This document shows positions 1 through 4,572 of a DNA stretch of 5,347 nucleotides, piece by piece. The position numbers and the translations under genes were made by a program. The notes under the pieces are model-generated. The model had not been told where the DNA came from. It saw only the letters and a list, made by a program, of their open reading frames with translations, and did no database searches. Every line of letters begins with the position of its first letter. The first letter of the stretch is position 1. The stretch comes from Treponema sp. (GTDB lineage Bacteria; Spirochaetota; Spirochaetia; Treponematales; Treponemataceae): the NCBI GenBank assembly GCA_017617145.1, contig JAFZWX010000160.1, forward strand, positions 1-5,347, in the 5' to 3' direction.

Positions 1-74
1 ATCTGCTTGAACTGAAAAAGAATGTGGACATTCTCCAGGAACAGCTCCTGAAAATGTCCATCAAACCTAAATAA
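1..74 (+). CDS. C-terminal end of an unidentified protein with coiled-coil tail (5' end outside window)
   Basis: An open frame (codons beginning at position 3) runs from the window edge to TAA at 72-74, giving only the last 23 residues, which end in KMSIKPK. Hydrophobic residues (L1, L4, V8, L11, L15, M18 of the visible tail) fall at alternating 3- and 4-residue spacing, the heptad pattern of an amphipathic helix or coiled coil. This could be an oligomerisation or partner-binding tail. Codons such as CTG, CTC, GTG and ATC make it less AT-rich than the non-coding DNA just after it, which supports real coding. Nothing in 23 residues identifies the family. It points towards the leftward operon ending at 297, and the long hairpin at 166-250 lies between them. 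The call that it is a gene end is fairly secure; function is unknown. Confidence 0.55.
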   Translation, partial: LLELKKNVDILQEQLLKMSIKPK

Positions 75-135
75 TTTCGGTTAGAATTCTAACATGATTT
101 ACGGTTAGATTTCGGTTAGATTTTTACATGATTTA
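74..135. repeat. Near-duplicate block with three CGGTTAGA copies and a 14-bp palindrome
   Basis: Positions 74-101 and 109-135 are imperfect direct copies. Both begin ATTTCGGTTAGA and end ACATGATTTA, and they differ by a few bases and one indel. The octamer CGGTTAGA occurs at 78-85, 102-109 and 113-120. The first copy overlaps a perfect 14-bp palindrome, GTTAGAATTCTAAC, at 80-93. The block begins at the last base of the stop codon of the left-edge gene and lies just upstream of a possible promoter (123-151), so it is placed like a cluster of operator half-sites. No protein that binds it can be named from sequence alone. It could also be the remains of a small tandem duplication. Confidence 0.6.
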
Positions 136-151
136 ATACGATTATTATAAA
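123..151 (+). promoter_or_regulatory. Possible sigma-70-type promoter reading into the long hairpin
   Basis: TTTACA (123-128) and TATAAA (146-151) are separated by exactly 17 bp, matching the vegetative -35/-10 pattern with one or two mismatches per box. The predicted start would be near 157-159. A transcript from there would contain little more than the hairpin at 166-250 and its T tract, which is the layout of a short, self-terminating RNA of about 90 nt. The surrounding DNA is very AT-rich, where such matches arise by chance, so this is a suggestion only. Confidence 0.3.
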
Positions 152-165
152 AAATGAATTCTTAT

Positions 166-250
166 AAAAACAGACCTCTCCCGTGGAAAATATCTTTGGG
201 CAACAGAAGGAAGTTACCCGAAGATATTTTCCACTCCGAGGTCTGTTTTT
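166..250. terminator. Long composite stem-loop, probable bidirectional terminator
   Basis: The outer arms 166-178 (AAAAACAGACCTC) and 238-250 (GAGGTCTGTTTTT) pair perfectly over 13 bp. After a small 4x3-nt internal bulge, the inner arms 183-204 and 213-234 pair over 22 positions with one U-G wobble (197/220) and one C-A mismatch (201/216). They close on an 8-nt purine-rich loop, AGAAGGAA. The outer arms give a T tract after the stem on each strand, so it can act as an intrinsic terminator both for the rightward gene ending at 74 and for the leftward operon ending at 297. At about 35 paired positions it is far longer than a usual intrinsic terminator, so it may also be a stable small RNA or a mobile palindromic repeat. 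Confidence 0.8.
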
Positions 251-296
251 CGATTACTTCTTTTATTTATACTCCGAGTCAGAACGTGAGTGGATC

Positions 297-1952
297 TTAT
301 TTTGAATAATTTACAACTTGTTCAGTTAGTAATGGTATAAGCTGTTTTTTTCTGGAAACAATTCCTTGCAAAAAGTAGACATCCTCTTCTTGTTTTGGGA
401 AGGTTATGAACTGGTTGAACTTTGGGTCGCATGATATGAAAAGCAGGCTCGACAGGGTTGTGATGTCTGTAACAAGGAGGCACGAGAACAAGGCTTTGCG
501 GCTGCGGGCTTCTATTTCTAGTTCTTTGAGGAAGCCTTCTTTGCGTTCGAGGACTTCTTTTGTACTGCCTACTTCTATCTGGCTTACGGTGTAGGTTACT
601 TTTCCTTCTGTGTATTCTTTAAGATCCTGACGAACAAGCTCCCCTGCGTTGCGGCCTGTGATATTGCTGCCGGCAATTAAAATTTCGTTGCCTATTTCTT
701 TTATATCAAGGTCGGCAATATTAGAAAGATATTCTGCTGTTTCGCGGTCAACTTCTGTTGTTGTGGCAGATTGAAGAATCAAGGTGTCGCTAAGAATTCC
801 GCAGAGCAGAAGCGGTGCAATATCTTTTGGAATTGGGATTTTATATTCACGGTACAGGTTTGCAATTTGTGTGGCCGTAGAACCAACCGGACGGTTTATA
901 AAGGTAATTGGATTTTTTGTTGGAATTGCGCCGATTCGGTGATGGTCTACAACTTCCTGAATTGTATAGTGCTCAATGCCTTCCACAGCCTGAGTCATTT
1001 CGTTGTGGTCTACTAAAATCACTTCGATGTTGGGTTCTTTCATAAGGTCATGCTCAGAAATAATTCCAATAACCTTGTTGTCGTCATCAACTACCGGAAG
1101 ATACTTACAATGTGCCTGTGAAAGCAGCTCTTTGATTTTTGAAATTGTATCGTTTGTATGCACTGTTTTAATTTCGGTGTCGCCCATTACACTAACTGGC
1201 ATAGAGTAAGCAATGAGCATTGAAGTTGGAGAAGTTGAATATGGACTTACAATTACACTAACTCCATTTTTTTCTGCAAGCTCACGCAGCTCCTTATTTA
1301 TTACATAGCCCGAAGTTGTAATGAGCAGCTTTACCTTATGTTCAATACAGATTTTATGAATGTCGGTACGGTCCGAAGCAATCACAACGATATTTTCGGT
1401 AGCGTGTGCATCAAGGCGGCGAACAAAAGTTTCCGGGCTGGAAGAACCAACGTGAATTGAAGCCTTAAAGTTTTTGTCTGCGTCATCGGCAATTATAATT
1501 GGCTGGGCGTTCAGTGTTTTTTGAATAAGATTTATTGTTGTAGAAAACCGATGCTTTTTTTCGGGATTCAAAATTGTTAGTACGCTTTTTGCAAAACCTG
1601 AATAATGTAAGAGCGAAAGGTAGTGGCCGTCTTTGTCTACAACTGGCATTACACGGTTTTCAGATTTTTCCATGCGGGCAATTGCTTCCCAAACAGAAAT
1701 ATCTTCGGTAACAGTTTCTACATCATACTGCATAAAGTATTTTACTTTTGGAACAAGGTCTGGCAGATACTCCGGGCGAGGCACATTGAACTTTTTGAAG
1801 ATGTATGCTGTCTGCGGGTTTAAGTGTCCGGCGCGTGCTGCCTTGTATTCTTCGTGTCCTAAAAGATTTTTGAGTCTTGCATAACCAACTGCCGAAACTA
1901 CAGCATCGGTGTCGGGATTTTTATGACCTATGATGTAAACTGTTTTATTCAT
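297..1952 (-). CDS. Manganese-dependent inorganic pyrophosphatase, family II, with CBS and DRTGG regulatory domains
   Basis: This protein hydrolyses pyrophosphate to two phosphates in the cytoplasm, pulling biosynthetic reactions forward. It has 551 residues, the usual size for the CBS-DRTGG subtype. The catalytic DHH domain starts with GHKNPDTDA (H10, D14, D16). It is interrupted by a regulatory insert: CBS 1 (about 72-127), a DRTGG domain (about 140-245, with SDRTDI at 193-198 and TTSGY at 212-216) and CBS 2 (about 252-308). DHH then resumes with VDHNE (314-318), VDHH (335-338) and GILSDT (385-390). The DHHA2 domain (about 445-550) carries the substrate-binding SRKKQ (533-537). All visible metal and phosphate ligands are present, so it should be active. 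In this family the CBS domains bind adenine nucleotides: AMP and ADP inhibit, while ATP and diadenosine polyphosphates activate. It is the last gene of the operon. Its ATG directly follows the upstream TAA, with AGGGG about 9 nt before it, suggesting translational coupling. Confidence 0.95.
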   Translation of the reverse strand: MNKTVYIIGHKNPDTDAVVSAVGYARLKNLLGHEEYKAARAGHLNPQTAYIFKKFNVPRPEYLPDLVPKVKYFMQYDVETVTEDISVWEAIARMEKSENRVMPVVDKDGHYLSLLHYSGFAKSVLTILNPEKKHRFSTTINLIQKTLNAQPIIIADDADKNFKASIHVGSSSPETFVRRLDAHATENIVVIASDRTDIHKICIEHKVKLLITTSGYVINKELRELAEKNGVSVIVSPYSTSPTSMLIAYSMPVSVMGDTEIKTVHTNDTISKIKELLSQAHCKYLPVVDDDNKVIGIISEHDLMKEPNIEVILVDHNEMTQAVEGIEHYTIQEVVDHHRIGAIPTKNPITFINRPVGSTATQIANLYREYKIPIPKDIAPLLLCGILSDTLILQSATTTEVDRETAEYLSNIADLDIKEIGNEILIAGSNITGRNAGELVRQDLKEYTEGKVTYTVSQIEVGSTKEVLERKEGFLKELEIEARSRKALFSCLLVTDITTLSSLLFISCDPKFNQFITFPKQEEDVYFLQGIVSRKKQLIPLLTEQVVNYSK

Positions 1953-2615
1953 TTATGCCTGCCCCTGCCAGATGTTGGCATTTTCCTGGTTCATTGCAAC
2001 TGACCAAAGTGAATGTTCTTTATGCGGGTCCACTCCACATTTTTCAAACAAATCAGGAAGATTTACAAACTCGTAGCCCTGCTCTTTCAAAACAGGAATT
2101 GCGCGGTCAACTGCTTCAAGCGTTGCCTTGTTGCCTTCCATTACATGAAGCAAAAAGATTGTGCCATTCTGTGCTGCCTGAAGCATGTGCTCGTAACGAA
2201 AGTCGGCATCCTTATCGGGTTCCCAGTCATTTACACCGCAACCACAGATAAATGGAACCTTAATATTTTCATACATTTTTTCTGCCATATCTACAAAAGG
2301 AGGACGGAAGAAAGTTGGACGAACACCAACAATTGCTGTAATAAGGTCGTCGCATTTTTTGTATTCTTCGCGGATTTCTTCCGGAGTCAGCTTTGACATA
2401 AAAGGATGTGTCCACGAATGATTTTGAATATCACAGCCCATTTTTACTGCGCGTAAAATCACCTTTTTGTTTTCTTCTGTAATTTTGTTTCCAATTAAAA
2501 AGAACGACCCCGGAACATTGTGCTTTTCCATAATATCAAGCATGTCGTTCATTGTGTTATCGCCCGGAATTGTGTTAGGCCCGTCATCAAAACTTAAACA
2601 AAGATATTTGCTCAT
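1953..2615 (-). CDS. Polysaccharide deacetylase family protein (NodB/CE4 fold), no export signal
   Basis: This 220-residue protein has the NodB homology domain of carbohydrate esterase family 4, metal-dependent enzymes that remove N- or O-acetyl groups from sugars. The motifs appear in order: LSFDDGPN (7-14; D10 catalytic base, D11 metal ligand), NHSWTH (65-70; H66 and H70 metal ligands), RPPF (104-107), NDWE (129-132), and FLLH (154-157; H157 catalytic acid). The set is complete, so activity is expected. It begins directly with the first beta strand and has neither signal peptide nor lipobox, whereas many relatives acting on cell-wall or plant polysaccharides are exported. A cytoplasmic substrate such as an imported acetylated oligosaccharide is therefore plausible. 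The start overlaps the PHP gene stop (ATGA, 2612-2615) and has a strong ribosome site at 2623-2631. The exact substrate cannot be told from sequence. Confidence 0.9.
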   Translation of the reverse strand: MSKYLCLSFDDGPNTIPGDNTMNDMLDIMEKHNVPGSFFLIGNKITEENKKVILRAVKMGCDIQNHSWTHPFMSKLTPEEIREEYKKCDDLITAIVGVRPTFFRPPFVDMAEKMYENIKVPFICGCGVNDWEPDKDADFRYEHMLQAAQNGTIFLLHVMEGNKATLEAVDRAIPVLKEQGYEFVNLPDLFEKCGVDPHKEHSLWSVAMNQENANIWQGQA

Positions 2616-3337
2616 CGTAAAATCCTTCCTTCTTTATTCTTAATTCTTTCTGCGTAGTCAAAAACATCACGCAGAGGAGTGTCAAATTCCATGCCGCCAA
2701 TATTAAGCTTATCCGGTGCATTCGGAATAAATTCAACCCAGTGAATATCGCTTCCGCTTGTTACAGGAAAATCGTAGGCTTTGGCATAATGCTCGGCAAG
2801 TTCATTTTCTATAGCTTTGTTTCCTGCATTGTAAATTTCAACTCCATGAATCTCGCGCGGGTGAATATGAATGGCACGAATGTAATCGCGAAGCCTGAAC
2901 GGATGTGCCTGAATCATAAGACCGCCTTCACGATTTACTGCTTCAAAAACCTGCCAGTGACGCATAGTTTCAATTTCGGGGTGATCATAAAGCCATTTTT
3001 TGTCCAGCCCATAGATAAGATAATCATCGCCATCAAAAGTCTGTTCAATTCCAAAAAATACTTTGAACTCGCGGTCGGTACCAAGGAGGTTGTTTTCTTT
3101 GTTGAAGGCTTGGGCTTTGGCCAATGCTGCTTCGTATCCGCTGCAATAAATGTCTACACGGTCAAGCCAGTTTCCTTCGCGGGGAGCTGCTGTATTGCCC
3201 CCAAAAAAGTGGTCCGTAACAAAAATGCCGGAATATCCAGCTTTAAAAAACGGCTCAATATAGTCAGCGCCGCTGTTACGACCACAGGCACTTCCCTGAT
3301 TTGTATGTAAATGAGTTTCGTACTTATAACCAGCCAT
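2612..3337 (-). CDS. PHP-domain metal-dependent phosphoesterase
   Basis: This 241-residue protein is a stand-alone PHP domain (polymerase and histidinol phosphatase fold). Such enzymes hydrolyse phosphate mono- or diesters using two or three metal ions. Visible ligands in order are ETHLHT (H9, H11), VTDHFF (D42, H43), GIEQTF (E98), QAHPFR (H145) and SGSDIHW (D197, H199), so the metal site looks complete. There is no polymerase or other extra domain, and no signal peptide. The substrate cannot be assigned: histidinol-phosphate and nucleotide phosphates are known for relatives, but no histidine-biosynthesis genes lie nearby. The ATG at 3335-3337 is the only sensible start, because the first ligand is at residue 9. 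It has no Shine-Dalgarno and lies 6 nt after a consensus -10 box, indicating a leaderless mRNA. It is the first gene of the operon and overlaps the deacetylase by 4 nt. Confidence 0.88.
   Translation of the reverse strand: MAGYKYETHLHTNQGSACGRNSGADYIEPFFKAGYSGIFVTDHFFGGNTAAPREGNWLDRVDIYCSGYEAALAKAQAFNKENNLLGTDREFKVFFGIEQTFDGDDYLIYGLDKKWLYDHPEIETMRHWQVFEAVNREGGLMIQAHPFRLRDYIRAIHIHPREIHGVEIYNAGNKAIENELAEHYAKAYDFPVTSGSDIHWVEFIPNAPDKLNIGGMEFDTPLRDVFDYAERIKNKEGRILR
2623..2631 (-). promoter_or_regulatory. Strong ribosome binding site for the deacetylase, inside the PHP gene
   Basis: On the minus strand AAGGAAGGA sits 7 nt before the deacetylase ATG, within the last codons of the PHP gene (encoding the EGRILR end). 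This supports the 2615 start and shows that this organism uses Shine-Dalgarno initiation, which makes its absence at the first operon gene and at the serpin stand out. Confidence 0.8.
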
Positions 3338-3343
3338 AATTTT

Positions 3344-3372
3344 ATTATAATGAATGCCGGGTTTTGTATCAA
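3344..3372 (-). promoter_or_regulatory. Near-consensus sigma-70 promoter of the three-gene operon
   Basis: On the minus strand TTGATA (3367-3372) and TATAAT (3344-3349) are separated by 17 bp. The -10 is a perfect consensus and the -35 has four of six consensus bases. The predicted start site, about 7 nt beyond the -10 box, is at 3337, the A of the PHP ATG. The promoter lies in the 65-bp divergent region between the PHP gene and the serpin, so any regulator bound here could affect both. Confidence 0.75.
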
Positions 3373-3402
3373 TTTGTATGTTTAGTTGTTTAAGTTATAT
3401 AT

Positions 3403-4563
3403 ATGAAGAAACTAACAACCATATTTATTACATTAGCATTAACCGCATCGATTTTTGGAGCTCCGGCTCAGGAACTGGACTTGTCGCTGGCGCAGGATTC
3501 AATCAATTCTTTTGATACAAAGCTTTACCAGACACTGAGTACAACAGAAGGAAACGTAAATTATTCAGCAATTTCTATTTACAGTTTGCTTTATGCCTTG
3601 CAGAAGGGTGCGCAGGGTCAGACTCAAAATCAGATTAACAATGTACTCACCATTGAGCCTTCAACAGAAATTGACGGGCAGTTAAAATCAGTCATCACCA
3701 AAACTCAGAACATGACAAATTCCTTGTGGTATAAAAATTCACTAACAATAAAAGGCGATTATAATCAGTTTACCAAAGATTATGATTTTACAATTAAGCC
3801 TGTGAATTTTTATAATGCCGTCGGGGTCAAAAATGAAATAAACTCATATATATCAGAAAAAACGGAAAAGCTTATAGAAAACTTTTTGAGCGATCCGCTG
3901 CCGGTTGATACTCAGCTGGTGCTTTTGAACACACTTTATTTCCACCAGAAATGGCGAAATGAGTTTGACGAAGACATGACATATAAACTGGATTTTTATA
4001 AGACGGCCACAAGCACCAAAAAAGTCGATATGATGCATAAAACCGCCTACTACCAGTATTATCAGACTGCCGATTGCCAGGTGCTGGAGCTCCCTTACGA
4101 AGATAAACGCTATTCAATGATAGTAGTTTTGCCAAGAACTACGGACTATAATTTTGAAAACCTCAAGGTTGAAGAAGTACTAAAGGATCAGCAGCAGAAA
4201 AAATCTTCAAAACGAGTTCAGCTTTCATTCCCAAAGTTTGATATTACCACCGGCTACGACCTTATTCCTGTTCTTAAACAAATGGGAATGACAAACGCCT
4301 TTAACCGCACCGCTGCCGATTTTTCAAATATTTTTGATTCCGACCAGAGTATTTACGTAGACGCCGTTGTTCACAAAGTCCGCATCCTGGTAAACGAAAA
4401 AGAAACCAAAGCCGCCGCGGTAACAATGGCCAGCGCCCGCGCCACTTCCGCCATGCCCGAGCACCCGATTATTTTCAACGCAGACCACCCGTTTGCATAT
4501 GTGATTCGTGATAATGAGCTTGGAATTAATTTGTTTACGGGAATTGTAAGGGAACCGGAATAA
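3403..4563 (+). CDS. Serpin (serine protease inhibitor family I4) with Sec signal peptide
   Basis: Serpins trap target proteases by inserting a cleaved reactive loop into a beta sheet. This 386-residue protein covers the whole fold. It opens with a Sec signal peptide (MKK, hydrophobic to about 19, likely cut after APA at 22) and no lipobox cysteine, so it should be exported. Family landmarks are NVNYSAISIYSLLYALQKGA (51-70), NTLYFHQKWRNEF (176-188), LELPYEDKRYSMIVVLP (228-244), FPKFDI (276-281), ADFSNIF (305-311), HKVRILVNE (324-332) and ADHPF (360-364). The hinge (332-342) keeps T335, the A337-A339 run and T341, typical of inhibitory serpins. However, P15, normally Gly, is E334. Counting from P17 at E332 puts P1 at T348 with S349 as P1'; R346 and A350 are alternatives, so the target protease is uncertain. 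The start lacks a Shine-Dalgarno. It converges on the Bro-N gene, and the 3' third is GC-richer than the rest. Confidence 0.93.
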   Translation: MKKLTTIFITLALTASIFGAPAQELDLSLAQDSINSFDTKLYQTLSTTEGNVNYSAISIYSLLYALQKGAQGQTQNQINNVLTIEPSTEIDGQLKSVITKTQNMTNSLWYKNSLTIKGDYNQFTKDYDFTIKPVNFYNAVGVKNEINSYISEKTEKLIENFLSDPLPVDTQLVLLNTLYFHQKWRNEFDEDMTYKLDFYKTATSTKKVDMMHKTAYYQYYQTADCQVLELPYEDKRYSMIVVLPRTTDYNFENLKVEEVLKDQQQKKSSKRVQLSFPKFDITTGYDLIPVLKQMGMTNAFNRTAADFSNIFDSDQSIYVDAVVHKVRILVNEKETKAAAVTMASARATSAMPEHPIIFNADHPFAYVIRDNELGINLFTGIVREPE

Positions 4564-4572
4564 CGCCTCCTA

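Noticed and set aside
166..250. An insertion element with target-site duplication
   Set aside because: The flanks of the palindrome (CTTAT on the left, CGATT on the right) are not direct repeats and there is no transposase, so mobility cannot be claimed from this copy alone.
231..293. CCACTC (231-236) paired with GAGTGG (288-293), and the repeated ACTCCGAG at 233-240 and 271-278
   Set aside because: These are short matches, and the first would compete with the much stronger main hairpin; probably chance or a small local duplication.
154..309. A 51-codon rightward open frame beginning ATGAATTCT and running through the hairpin into the end of the pyrophosphatase gene
   Set aside because: It has no ribosome binding site, reads through both arms of the hairpin, overlaps the end of a real gene on the other strand, and its residue sequence resembles no family I know; a chance frame is more likely.
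2013..2396. A 127-codon rightward open frame antisense to the deacetylase
   Set aside because: It lies fully within the gene carrying all five NodB motifs on the other strand and shows no coding signal of its own.
2741..3310. A 189-codon rightward open frame antisense to the PHP gene
   Set aside because: The opposite strand encodes a complete PHP metal site with operon overlaps and a promoter; the antisense frame has no recognisable domain or ribosome site and is a codon-bias shadow.
3395..3401. TTATAT/TATATA as the -10 box of the serpin
   Set aside because: A start about 7 nt further on would fall inside the coding sequence after the ATG, and no in-frame start follows that would keep the signal peptide.
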